The notes: a model not told the origin generated them from the sequence alone. DNA of 64,000 nucleotides from Zoroaster sp. YZ-2022 (GCA_029582265.1 CM055837.1:7577926-7641925), one strand, 5' to 3'. Numbered from the stretch's first letter, positions 44,889 through 55,652 are shown. Numbers and translations: made by a program.

Positions 44889-47800
44889 CTGAGAATGGGA
44901 GTAGAAATTTTGAAAGATTACTTTATTTTTGCTGTAAATACAGGAGCAGATCCAGGATTGCCAACAAGGGGAACATGGCAAATCAAGGGATGCAAATAAA
45001 AACGTATGGTTAGTTTACATGTAAGATGATCACAATGGATGGGACACATACCTAATCCGACCCCCTGGATCAGTCAATGTAAAAAAATATATGACTGATT
45101 GTAAACCTAAAGGAAGATCTGGAATTATATGTTGTAATTTCTGACCTCCTGACCCTTCATTTAGACCAATCACGCACACGACCATATATGTTCCAGTCCA
45201 AACAAAAGAAAGTGTATGCCATAACATTTCTCAGGAGGCTTTTTTATATAATAAACGATGCTGGTGATATTATTTAAATAATTTGAGCAATGCATAACAT
45301 GCGCAAACTAAGCAGTAGTGAATATTATAGGGCGTAGGCAGATATGAGTTTAAATAAACGGAAAAGGTTAAGTTTACCCAAAATAATTAAAGATATAGGG
45401 GTGAAGTCCAAGACCACCACGGAGGGGAGCACTGAATTGTTTTGGGTGCAGGTTTTCAGAGCATTTTAATAATATTATGTTATTTGCCTGAAAGTCACGT
45501 TCCCCGTTGAAGTGGGTTTAATCTGAGCAATTAGCCCCAAGTATTTAGTGTTTATTAATATGACGATGCTTTAAAGAATTGTTATTTATGAGCAGCAATG
45601 AGGCCTATACCACAATACAAGGCTGCATCAAGGGTCACCCATTGGCTTCGCTATCGTAGGTGTCACTTGTGTGCTTCGATATCCACATATCAAGATATGT
45701 GTCTTTTAATATAATTGGTATGAGTGTTAGTATTTCACTATTTCACTAGATATTAAGGATTTGAAGTTTTGTATTGTGAAATTAAAGTAGGAGTAAGGAT
45801 TGCGGTAGCAACATGTAACAATCTCTGAGAACACTACAACTCTCAGAGAGTGTTATACATGATATTGTCCGTATAGTTATTTATGTATTGATTATTATTC
45901 TTAGGGTGTTGTATTTGCAATTATTTTTCATGACAATATTTTCAACGACATACCAACTCTAATTTGTTGGTCACTGTAAACGGAAACACATTTCTTCGTT
46001 GCCACCAAGCGAGTAAACATACAAGTGGAAAGTATAACAATATTGGTATAGTCTTAACTTACATATCGTCGAGTTTCATCTTCATTCTTCATATCAACCC
46101 ATGTGATGTCATCATCGCTGTAACTCACGTAAAATTGACCGACATATTTATAAGAGTTGTAAAGTCCTTGGACTGTCAAGCCATAGAGGTCTACCATGTG
46201 ACCGATATCCACCCGAATGTACGTTCTAGAACCCTCTCCACACCAGGCGCCTGCGATCAAATGAAATAATGTAATTATCATCTCCATATAAACAATGACG
46301 ATTGACTAATTATTCATCGCCAGCTATATTTATCACCTGATGTAAAATTACACCTAGTCTAGAGCAACACCTTGATCTCAATCAATCCAAACTGTCAATC
46401 AAACAGCACCGATTAACCTGACTTGACCGAGATCTTAGCATTTTAGATTGGGCACATATTAGGGTGGGCACATGACCACATCTTGATCGGTGTAGCGAAA
46501 ACAAACAGAACGTGGTTAAAGGACGCCCGCAACAGACGTAGAAACTGGGGACGGTGGCTGACCTTGAAATTATAATTAAAAAAATCAAATCTATCATGCC
46601 TACCTTACAGAGGCAGAGGATAAGGAATGTGCCCCTTTAACATCAACAATTCACATTTTCCATGTTCATTCCTGTTTTGGGCTGGGGGTCCTAACCCCTT
46701 TAAGTCTGCACCTCGTTGGCTGCATGGTTTAGATTTCATAGTTTTGATTTCCTTTATGAATGAAACAAATAGTGGTTGACGACAGCTGCACATCTTCCTA
46801 TAAGGGCTGTCATAACAAATTGTTTCCTATTTAATTCTATGCACGTTTATGTAAAACCAAAAATACATATATACAATGTACATTGTACTTACTGTGGCTG
46901 TTCAGTCGGGCAAGTGCTGGACCGTAGTTCACATAGTCGTTGTTTAAGACGCTTGACGCAGTGATCTGACTGTCGAGTATGGTGCCGTTTTCCATGCCAA
47001 GTGGAGCACAACAGGAGCAAACTGTAGACAAACAAAGAACCTTATGATTATCCAATTGAGTTCACTGTTACTATTTATCTAGTGAGTAATACAACATTTA
47101 CTTCTATTTGAAGGAGACTTGCCACGTACACGCTTAGCTATAGAAACAATAACATCAAATGGGCCTACACGGAAATAGTTTGGCCAACACAGATTACAAA
47201 ACATTATTCAATACAATACTGCTCATAGTTAAAACAACTAAATAAAAAAATAACAAAATAACAACGTAAACAAAATAATTTGGGCGCAATCTGAGTGCGG
47301 TCATCTTGCCCTCGCGCATCAGCACAGGCCTATTGAGTAAAAAAAGTTTGAACAAATTCAACAATTAAGTTCATACCTATGACATGGACAAAGAACCCAC
47401 ACTGTCCCTGGTTACCAGCCGTATCTGATGCTGAACACGTGATTGTCGTGTTACCCGCTTTAAACTCGTCACCTGATCTGACGGTCGTCCCTTCGTCCTC
47501 GTCCTTACACGTGGTTTGGTAAATGATCCCATCAACGTCATCTGTGGCACGACAGTACCAGCGGACTGGGACAAGTGTATCGATGTCATTGGTGTAGCTG
47601 TAGAGATCTTTGCAGGTTACTTCAGGACCTTGAGTATCGACTGGTGTCCGAGTGAGAAGGGGAAAAAGTGAATGAGTTTAAAGAAATTCCTTTTTTTTCT
47701 CCAGCTGTAATAATTTAATAATAATAATTTATTCATTTATATTGCGCAAATATCAATTATAAAATTTTCAAATTTTCAAAAGCTGTACGCTTGGTCGAAA

Positions 47801-48584
47801 CTATTTGAAATAAGTCATCCCCTTTATATCCTTAATATCATTATCTTCAAAGTGGTTTGGGGGCACTGTTTAGGAGAGACGGTCTGCTGAGGTTCCTTCA
47901 CTCGTGTATAAGAGTGATTATAATATTCATAATTTGTGTTATAATAATATATTGTTAATGTGTTTATTGATGACGTTATCATAAGGATGGAATTGGAATC
48001 TCCTTTTCAATAACAAATTGAGTCAGAGCACCACTGAAATAGACGACATTCTGTATTAAGGGATCTTTATTGCGCGGTCTTTACCACAGGATAAAGACTG
48101 AGGGTCGTGGCCACGGGCGATAAGGGACCGAACAGAACCGAATCGAAGTGAAGGTCCTTTATCGCCTGTGGCCACGACCAGAGGTCTTTATCCTGCAGAA
48201 AAGATCAAGCATCTAACTTTTATTCCCGTTCATAAGTGCCCATTTAGATTTCGTTTTTAAATTTCAATATCCAGTGCCATTTATATTGAAAAAGAGCCAA
48301 TATTTAATAACGGAGTGCCATGGTCGAGCGGTTTAGTGCATCGGATTTGTGTTCTGATGGCGGAGTCGTCAGAATGTGGGTTCGAATCCCAACCGCGACC
48401 ATGGTGCTTGTGTCCTTGAGCAAGACACTTTACCATAATTGCTTCTCTCAGGGGGTAAATAGGTACCTGTGAAGGCAGAGTTGGTTATTGTATTTGGTTA
48501 GCCGTATATGCGCTGTAATGGCAGCAATTGAGCTGTATACTCCCCAGGGAGTTTCAGGAATGATCTATGAGCCTGATGATTCCA

Positions 48585-48624
<40 letters not shown>

Positions 48625-50494
48625 ATTATTACTATTATTCCAACTTGGCCCGTGAGTCAACTTCTCCATGTGGGCCATTCCTGCGTGGGGCATATACTCA
48701 CATACTTTCTGGATGGTTATTATCGCAGCCGTAACGCGATCACGTTTTGTCCAATCAGATTGTCGTAACTGTCTTGGGCATTTATGAATAAACTCTGGTC
48801 CCAATATATCGATATATAATAATAATAATAATAATGTATAGATTTATATAGCGCACGTATCCACCAACTAAGTGGCGCTCAAGGCGCATTATATTATTAT
48901 CCCTGCTCATAAGGCTCATAAGGCTCATAAATCATTCCTGAAACCATCTCAGCTCCCTGGGGAGTATACAGCTCAATTGCTGCCATTTCTAGCGCATATA
49001 GAGCAAACCATCTCTGCCTTCACAGGTACCCATTTAACCCCTGGGTGGAGAGAAGCAATTATGGTTAAGTGTCTTGCTCAAGGACACAGGTGTCACGGCC
49101 GGGGCTCGAACCCACACTCTGCTGCTGGCAACACCAGAACTTGAGTTCAGTGCGCTAGACCGCACGACAATCCACTTTACGTGCATTATACAACACACGG
49201 GACCTACGGCTTTACGTCCCATCCGAAGGACGAAGCAATTATGGTTAAGTACCTTGCTCAAGGACACAAGTGTCACGACCGGGGCTCGAACCCACACCCT
49301 GCTGCTGGCAACACCAGAACTTGAGTTCGGTGCGCTAGACCGCTCGGCCACGACACTCCATATATGGTATTTATGGTTTCCCTGACCCCAGCATCGGAAC
49401 CAGGATTTGCCCAAGGAGTCATCATCCCTAAATACATGGTACATCGGGACTCATTATTTGAATCGTAACGTTTTTATGAGTTTGTAGATTTTCCGTCATC
49501 GCAAAGCTCAAACCGTGAAGTGAGTAAAAGTAAGTTTCACATCTACAGAGGTTTTGTTCATACCTATGACATTGACTAAGAACACACACTGTCCCGAGTT
49601 ACCAGCCGCATCTGACGTCGAACACGTGACATTCGTGTGACCCACTTTAAACGCATCACCTGATACGATAATCGTTCCGTCATTATCATCCTTACACGTG
49701 ATTTGGGATCTAGATATTACCCCATCCACGTCATCAGTGGCACTAGGTCGCGTTGATGGGTACCAGGAGACAGGGACACGTGTATTGTTGTCTTTGGTGG
49801 ATTTGAAGGCATCTTTGGGGCAGGTTACTTCAGGACCTTGAGTATCGACTAGTGTCTGAATGGAAAGGGGGAAAGAGTGAACGAGTTTGAAGGAATTATT
49901 TTGATTATAGTAATATCGATATTACGTACTTAACCACATCAGGCCTGGGATTTTGTGCGTTTTTAGGCCGGGGTGGGCGTTGAAAACCCTCTTTGTATTT
50001 TCTTAAATCTTCAGTACATTCAAGACAACATAATCACATCCATATCAATATTTATGTCGTAAATTCATATATTGGGCAAAACTCAAAAATATTTTTTCAT
50101 TTCAACGTAACGGCTTCCATATTGGATTCACAAATGCATGTGGTCACATGACTTAATTTTGTCAAGATCATTGTTTGGAAGTTGACCCCAAAAACAACAA
50201 CCCAAATTCAATGTCATAGAGTATCAACAATCTGGTAAACAAATTATTTTGTTGAATTTTGATGAGTTGATAATTGTTTTTCTTAAATAATATAATTATT
50301 GAAAATATTTGATTCAACCACTGCATTTAATTTTTACCCCAAAAACATTTCTTTTCAAAGACAATTCACTAAAGTGACCTTGATAAGGAATGTGATGATA
50401 CCCTTGTTGAATCATTCTTACCTCCATCAGCTGCTGTTGTTGCTATGTCAGGTGGACTCGTTTGAAGTTCCTGTGTCTTCATGCTGCAGCTAGC
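44739..50494 (-). CDS. Copy E: PAN-HYR-HYR-F5/8C family gene, exons 2-7 intact
   Basis: Exons 50494-50422, 49848-49564, 47640-47377, 47021-46893, 46250-46063 and 44888-44739, all open, all with AG/GT borders and matching phases; stop TAA after ..FELIGCM. Exon 1 is not seen directly upstream: the upstream DNA mirrors copy A's flank and reaches an N gap at 55153. Joined to the intact exon 1 at 62242-62568, the message would be 1416 nt and the protein 471 aa. The product is expected to be secreted (if exon 1 is used) and to bind surfaces through its F5/8C domain; this is inferred from domains only. Exons 2-3 also occur further upstream as copy D. Confidence 0.75.
46063..46250 (-). CDS. Copy E exon 6: middle third of F5/8C domain
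   Basis: 188 nt, phase 1 in, 0 out; acceptor 'gatcgcag', donor 'CGATAT|gtaagt'. Reads AWCGEGSRTYIRVDIG, MVDLYGLTVQGLYNSYK and YSDDDITWVDMKNEDETRRY. Near-identical layout to copy C exon 6 with replaced loop residues (GEGSRTYIR against GSGLGDWIQ). Confidence 0.9.
46893..47021 (-). CDS. Copy E exon 5: N-terminal third of F5/8C domain
   Basis: 129 nt, phase 1-1; acceptor 'gtctacag', donor 'CACA|gtaagt'. Reads VCSCCAPLGMENGTILDSQI, then TASSVLNNDYVNYGPALARL. Intact. Its intron borders and flanks match copy A better than copy C. Confidence 0.88.
47377..47640 (-). CDS. Copy E exon 4: HYR domain 2
   Basis: 264 nt, 88 codons, phase 1-1. Reads VDTQGPEVTCKDLYSYTNDI, TDDVDGIIYQTTCKDEDEGT, FKAGNTTITC, SDTAGNQGQC and FFVHVIG. 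No stop. The minus-strand open frame starting at an internal Met is another frame and is not used. Confidence 0.9.
48312..48640 (+). mobile_element. tRNA-derived SINE with (ATT)n tail
   Basis: Head: 'tgccatggtcgagcggttta' (A box), then 'gtgggttcgaatcccaaccg' (B box). Core: 'ccttgagcaagacactttac', 'cataattgcttctctcaggg', 'agccgtatatgcgctgtaat', 'gtatactccccagggagttt'. Tail: about a dozen ATT units. 'ccttgagcaag.cactta' is a core shared by SINEs in several deuterostomes. A second plus-strand copy is at 55653-55840. Confidence 0.85.
48900..49172 (-). mobile_element. tRNA-Leu-derived SINE, reverse orientation
   Basis: On the minus strand: head 'ctagcgcactgaactcaagt' with a tRNA-Leu(CAA)-like anticodon arm, B box GGTTCGAGCCCCGG, core 'tccttgagcaagacacttaa', 'ccataattgcttctctccac', and the 'gctgtatactccccagggag' segment shared with the 48312 SINE. 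Confidence 0.8.
49173..49362 (-). mobile_element. tRNA-Leu-derived SINE, second subfamily, reverse orientation
   Basis: On the minus strand: 'gtggccgagcggtctagcgc', 'accgaactcaagttctggtg' (CAA anticodon loop), 'gtgggttcgagccccggtcg', core 'tccttgagcaaggtacttaa', then 'cgtccttcggatgggacgta' and 'cgtgtgttgtataatgcacg'. The body after the core differs from the neighbouring SINE, so two subfamilies share one head. Confidence 0.85.
49564..49848 (-). CDS. Copy E exon 3: HYR domain 1
   Basis: 285 nt, phase 1-1; acceptor 'gacactag', donor 'ATAG|gtatga'. Reads VDTQGPEVTCPKDAFKSTKD, PSATDDVDGVISRSQITC, KDDNDGTIIVSGDAFKVG, SDAAGNSGQCVFLVNVIG. Intact. The acceptor has TAG where copies A and C have CAG. 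Confidence 0.9.
50422..50494 (-). CDS. Copy E exon 2: linker
   Basis: 73 nt, identical at protein level to copy A (ASCSMKTQELQTSPPDIA then TTAADG), phase 0 in, 1 out; donor GGAG|gtaag. Confidence 0.8.
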
Positions 50495-50499
50495 CTAAA

Positions 50500-52305
50500 T
50501 GTGTTATCAAATACATTCCATATTTACATCCATCATAATTATTATTAATTTAGAGACATTTTATCTCACTCATCACTTGTTGTTAGAGCGGGACCTTATG
50601 TAATTTGACTCATGGTGTTATCCAGCCCTGTAATGTTATACCAAAAGCTGTTTATAATGTCACCAGTATAAATGCTGGATGTGGACCATATTCCAAGTAA
50701 TTCAACTCGTCATTCATTATGTAGTCCAGTCAGTAATACTGGTGTTTCGTATATGAGGAATATTGTGATTCAACCAAACGAAAATATATCATGTTGTCGT
50801 TTGATTTGTTTTATCATTTTATATTATGTCAAATCTAGGAATGTTGTAGATTATTATATATTTCAACCTTGAGCTGGATACTAGGAAAACATGTATCTGG
50901 CATTAATTTTGATTGGCACTAAACACATCTAAAAACACAAAATAGAGGGAAATGTCCGATGCAGGGTTTTTTGAAGGCGGCCAAGCTTTCTGCAAAACAA
51001 GATTCTAAATGTGGATCAAGAGCATTGTCAGCCTCAGGGATGCAAATTGATCATTTGATCATCATGAATATACTATACGTTTTATGAGTGCCTCGTGTTT
51101 TGGCAATGTTTACTGTGGGACCTCAGTCTACCTTACTCTGTATCCGTCCTCTTTAATTTGTCAAATATAGTTTATGCCTATAGTTTATGCCTATAGTATT
51201 GTGCTCTTAAACCTAAATATAAGCGAAATCATCAACGCATCAATAACGGGGCCACTTGCATCAGAATCAGTAACAGCGTACGAACAATTACGCATTCTTA
51301 CAGAAATTGAATAAAATACCCAACACCAAATATCAGTAGGTATCCATGATTTCATCAGTCACCGTGAAGGTACACAAATGAAGGCATGAAGATATACAAT
51401 GTGTAATCGCCCCTGGGGGGGGGGGGGGGGGGGAGGGTGTGTGTGCGTGCGTGCGTGCGTGTTGGGGGTGTGGCACTGACACGCATATAAGCACACACAC
51501 CAGGGCCAGATTAGCCATTGGGCCGGTGGGGCCGGGGCCCAGGGGTCCTTGGCTCTCAGGGGCCCTTCGGGGAAACTGGACCGCGCGGCGCGGTACTGGG
51601 TTTGAGGCCCTGACAAGGGCTCCTGGGGCCCGGCCTTCAGCCCCCCAGGCTGGAGGTCCTGCTGGGGACCCCAAAGTGGGCCTTTGAGACCACTGCTACA
51701 CCGTACAAAGCCCAGCTTTGTACGGTGTAGGCTAACAGGGGCCCTTGTCTCTCTACAGGCCCTTGGGGGAACTGGGACGAGGCCTAAAATGAAATGTATA
51801 GGTTAATCAAATATCAAATGTGTGTGGGCCCTGCACCTCCTCTGTACAGTAGTGGTTCTCGCTGGGTCTGAGCCTCAAACGCAGGCTCCTGGGGGCTGGG
51901 GCCCTCAGGCTGGGGTCCAAAAGTGGGCCCTTTGAGGACCACTGCTCCACCGTACTGTGAAGCAGTGGTCCTCAAAGGGCCCACTTTGAGAGGTCCCATT
52001 GAGGAGGGGCCTCAGGGGGGCCTTGAAAAATGATCGGCCCAGGGGCCCTAGTGGGGGTTAATCCGTCCCTGACACACACTACTAGCCCCATGCATGAACA
52101 GCCACGAACAATGCGGCAGCAGACCATAGAGAAAGGCCACAGATGGGCAGACAGACCGTTCTTAACACGTCTGCTTATGAGCTCCGTTCAAGAACGTCAT
52201 AAAACAGACATAAAAACTGCCACCACGGGTCACAAAAGTCAAACAATTACATCGCGGATTTTAACCGCTGGAATTTTTGCTGCAAATTATGATTTTGTCA
52301 ACAAT
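50500..52305. other. Intron or upstream DNA of copy E; mirror of 1656-3100
   Basis: Matches copy A's upstream side in reverse complement, with a 571-bp hAT-like insertion (51501-52071), a poly-G run at about 51415-51433 and GTGC(GT)n just after it. Frames at 51333-51687 and 52030-52311 arise from the GC-rich element and its flank, and are not genes. Confidence 0.6.
51501..52071. mobile_element. GC-rich hAT-like element, 571 bp, 8-bp target duplication
   Basis: Ends CAGGGCCAGATTAGCC and GGTTAATCCGTCCCTG (imperfect inverted repeats), flanked by ACACACAC on both sides (51493-51500 and 52072-52079). The mirror arm at about 1870-1900 lacks it. The interior is much richer in G and C than its surroundings and holds hairpins such as 'caccgtacaaagcccagctt'/'tgtacggtgta' (about 51700-51730) and a longer pair around 51925-51990. 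No transposase frame. Confidence 0.75.
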
Positions 52306-52689
52306 TTCTGATTTGTTTAAATGTTAGAATCTCTGGGTCAGGGCCGTAGCAAAGGCAACAATTTCTGATTTGTTTAAATGTTAGAATCTCTGGGTCAAGG
52401 CCGTAGAAAAGGCAACAATTTCTGATTTGTTTAAATGTTAGAATCTCTGGGTCAGGGCCGTAGCAAAGGCAACAATTTCTAATTTGTTTAAATGTTAGAA
52501 TCTCTGGGTCAGGGCCGTAGCAAAGGTAACAATTTCTTATTTGTTTAAATGTTAGAATCTCTGGGTCAGGGCCGTAGCAAAGGCACCAATTTCTGATTTG
52601 TTTAAATGTTAGAATCTCTGGGTCAAGCAAAGGCAACAATTTCTGATTTGTTTAAATGTTAGAATCTCTGGGTCAGGGCCGTAGCAAAG
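52306..52689 (-). repeat. 57-bp minisatellite, part 1 (right arm)
   Basis: About seven units, one shortened, in reverse orientation to 797-1655. The minus strand stays open as DPEILTFKQIRNCCLCYGP repeats. Interrupted at 52690 by a transposon. Confidence 0.92.
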
Positions 52690-53620
52690 CAGTGGCGCAC
52701 CCAAAGGGGGGGCTCGAGCCCCCCCCCCGCCCCCAAGGGTCCGCTGATGTTTTATTTTTTATTTTTTTAAAGAAGGGGCCGGGAAAGAGAGCAAAATCTG
52801 AGCCCAAGTCTTGTCTACAGAGGAGTTCGCCAAGGAGTAGGGCAGTGGTACAAGGGATGGGGACTCAGGAGACTCAAGCTCCCCTCCAAAAGTTTTCCAT
52901 TTATTCCACTCACTATTATATTTTACGGCGTTGCGTATGCATGCATGTAAGCTTGAAGGGCCACCAGTATATATAACAAGCATTTTTAGACATCCCCCCC
53001 CCTGCCATGGTGCACCCTGATCAGGGAGCAGCTTTACTTAATTTAGTTTTCATTTTCTGTTGTCCGTTTCTCTTGTTGAGGTCGTTGACTGTCGTTGAGG
53101 TTACTCGTAAATGTTTTTTAAATTTAAACACGCCCGCATTATAATCAACTCCTTTCCAGTTTGTACACAATGGCCCAGGATCGGGTTTTAATTTACAAAG
53201 ATTATGCGACACTCTTTAGCAAACACCGATTGGATAATATTGGGATTTGGTTTTGCCGCCAAATTCGTGTTTGAGAAAATTTAGCTCCGCCGGAATGATC
53301 ACAAACTTTACGTCCGCGCAATGAAAATATTTAAATATAGAAATCTTGCAGACGAAACAATTAGCTCAAGTTCTTTACATCAAGAGGAGGAAATTATATG
53401 GAAGGTAAACACTACGAGTCCGAAATAATGTCGTAATGTCTTCTTTTTATTACTAGAAACCACCAGGAAACATTTAACATGTGCCGTAGGTTCACTGATG
53501 AGCACGATTAGGGACATGGCTACAGCTGCGCCAGCGGTTAGGGTTCGGGGCCGCCATGTCTCTCCCCATATTGATTTCAAAAAAATTTGAGCCCCCAATA
53601 AAATCCTGGGTGCGCCACTG
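52690..53620. mobile_element. hAT-like element, 931 bp, inserted in the minisatellite
   Basis: Inverted ends CAGTGGCGCACCCA and TGGGTGCGCCACTG, perfect over 14 bp, with TAGCAAAG on both sides (52682-52689 and 53621-53628). The duplicated 8 bp belong to the minisatellite unit, so it landed inside the array after the array formed. No transposase is recognisable; the interior includes poly-C runs at both edges. Absent from the left array. Confidence 0.85.
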
Positions 53621-54116
53621 TAGCAAAGGTAACAATTTCTTATTTGTTTAAATCTTAGAATCTCTGGGTCAAGCAAAGGCAACAATTTCTGATTTGTTTA
53701 AATGTTAGAATCTCTGGGTCAAGGCCGTAGCAAAGGTAACAATTTCTAATTTGTTTAAATGTTAGAATCTCTGGGTCAGGGCCGTAGCAAAGGCAACAAT
53801 TTCTGATTTGTTTAAATGTTTGAATCTCTGGGTCAGGGCCGTAGCAAAGGCAACAATTTCTAATTTGTTTAAATGTTAGAATCTCTGGGTCAGGGCCGTA
53901 GCAAAGGCAACAATTTCTAATTTGTTTAAATGTTAGAATCTCTGGGTCAGGGCCGTAGCAAAGGCAACAATTTCTGATTTGTTTAAATGTTAGAATCTCT
54001 GGGTCAGGGCCGTAGCAAAGGCAACAATTTCTAATTTGTTTAAATGTTAGAATCTCTGGGTCAGGGCCGTAGCAAAGGTAACAATTTCTTATTTGTTTAA
54101 ATGTTAGAATCTCTAC
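53621..54116 (-). repeat. 57-bp minisatellite, part 2 (right arm)
   Basis: About nine units continuing the array past the transposon, ending at a poly-G run (about 54118-54130) that mirrors the poly-C at 780-790. The minus-strand frame at 53655-54239 is the array's open frame plus flank. First unit is shortened ('gggtcaagcaaagg'), as is one in part 1. Confidence 0.92.
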
Positions 54117-54130
54117 GGGGGGGGGGGGGG

Positions 54131-55152
54131 CTATAGAAGCAAATTTGCCGACTGACTTCAGCAGTGTGAGACATTTTGTGAGACGGAGGATAGGCGTGAA
54201 CCCCTGAACGACAATGAAAACGGGATACGAGTAAAACATTTTCAGATGTAGAGTCCTCTGCTATTCTGCCTATTTGTTGGTGCGGGCCACACTATTACAA
54301 ACGTGGGCGGTACACCATAAACGACAAAACTTGGCTTCAAATTTAGTTTGAAAGTGTGTATTAAAAGGAAACAGGATGAAGATAAAACATTTTCAAATAT
54401 AGACCCTTCTTGTGTTCTGCCTATGTAAAGGGAGAGACCATAATGTTACAAAAGTGGGCGGACAACAGCAAACTTCTAGAAATCTCACTTTAACATTAAC
54501 AGTTAAATTTGTGTCTAAATTGAAAACAATATTAAGGTAAATTATTTCCAGGTATGGACCCTTCTTTTAATCTGCTTATTTTATGGGTGGGGCCAGACTA
54601 AGAAAGCGGCACAAGACCAAATAAAGCTAGAGCTAATGTTTTTGGTTTTTAACAAACACAAGGTTTTTGGGTTAACTTCTGGTACAATGAAAATATGATT
54701 GATGACGTCACAATCATATTTTTGAAAATGTCAACAGAATTCGAAATTTTGTTTTATAACTTTATCAATGTCAACTTCAGAAGACTACATTTATAAATTT
54801 TACGTTAGAGTATGGTCAATTCAACTGGAAGTAAAGGTCACCATCAGGTCATTTGAAGGTTATATATCTGACACAATACCGGTAATACTTCCTGATCATG
54901 AGGACCTACTTTATTTCAGGAGATAATTGTTCATAATATATAATTAACATTACATAATATGTGCTATGCTGAACACCTTAACTTCCAGTTCAGTGGCGTT
55001 ACTAAATTTATACTTCACAAAAGTAATAAATTGGACGTCTCTATCATCATACTAAATTTTGTGAAATTCTGTTCTAAAATTTCTGAGATGGGAATATATT
55101 CCCCTTTTAAAACTGCTGCAAGATGACGCTGTGATTTGTGATGACGTCAAAC
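54131..55152. other. Outer end of the right arm, then repeat shared with 23.2-23.4 kb
   Basis: 54131-54930 mirrors 1-790. From about 54930 to the gap the sequence ('atataattaacattacataa' onward) matches 23180-23400 in reverse complement. No gene. Confidence 0.6.
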
Positions 55153-55652
55153 NNNNNNNNNNNNNNNNNNNNNNNNNNNNNNNNNNNNNNNNNNNNNNNN
55201 NNNNNNNNNNNNNNNNNNNNNNNNNNNNNNNNNNNNNNNNNNNNNNNNNNNNNNNNNNNNNNNNNNNNNNNNNNNNNNNNNNNNNNNNNNNNNNNNNNNN
55301 NNNNNNNNNNNNNNNNNNNNNNNNNNNNNNNNNNNNNNNNNNNNNNNNNNNNNNNNNNNNNNNNNNNNNNNNNNNNNNNNNNNNNNNNNNNNNNNNNNNN
55401 NNNNNNNNNNNNNNNNNNNNNNNNNNNNNNNNNNNNNNNNNNNNNNNNNNNNNNNNNNNNNNNNNNNNNNNNNNNNNNNNNNNNNNNNNNNNNNNNNNNN
55501 NNNNNNNNNNNNNNNNNNNNNNNNNNNNNNNNNNNNNNNNNNNNNNNNNNNNNNNNNNNNNNNNNNNNNNNNNNNNNNNNNNNNNNNNNNNNNNNNNNNN
55601 NNNNNNNNNNNNNNNNNNNNNNNNNNNNNNNNNNNNNNNNNNNNNNNNNNNN
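55153..55652. other. Assembly gap, 500 N
   Basis: Exactly 500 N, a placeholder. It separates copy E's upstream DNA from a truncated copy D. Sequence on its two sides is homologous to different parts of the gene unit, so missing exons may lie in it. Confidence 0.98.

Larger units (their letters stand above)
47641..49563. other. Intron 3 of copy E with a SINE cluster
   Basis: Longer than in copies A and C because of SINEs at 48312-48640, 48900-49172 and 49173-49362, and a short 'ttatatagcgcacgtatcc' element at about 48840-48895. The old foldback is at about 48060-48210. No gene. Confidence 0.7.

Noticed and set aside
44739..44981. 80-aa gene with start at 44981
   Set aside because: The C-terminal 49 residues are F5/8C exon 7; the upstream part is intron before the conserved 'cattctcag' acceptor.
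52298..54239. Protein with 19-residue repeats
   Set aside because: Kept as an observation only. The frame follows from a 57-bp satellite, lacks splice context and is interrupted by a transposon. Not called a gene.
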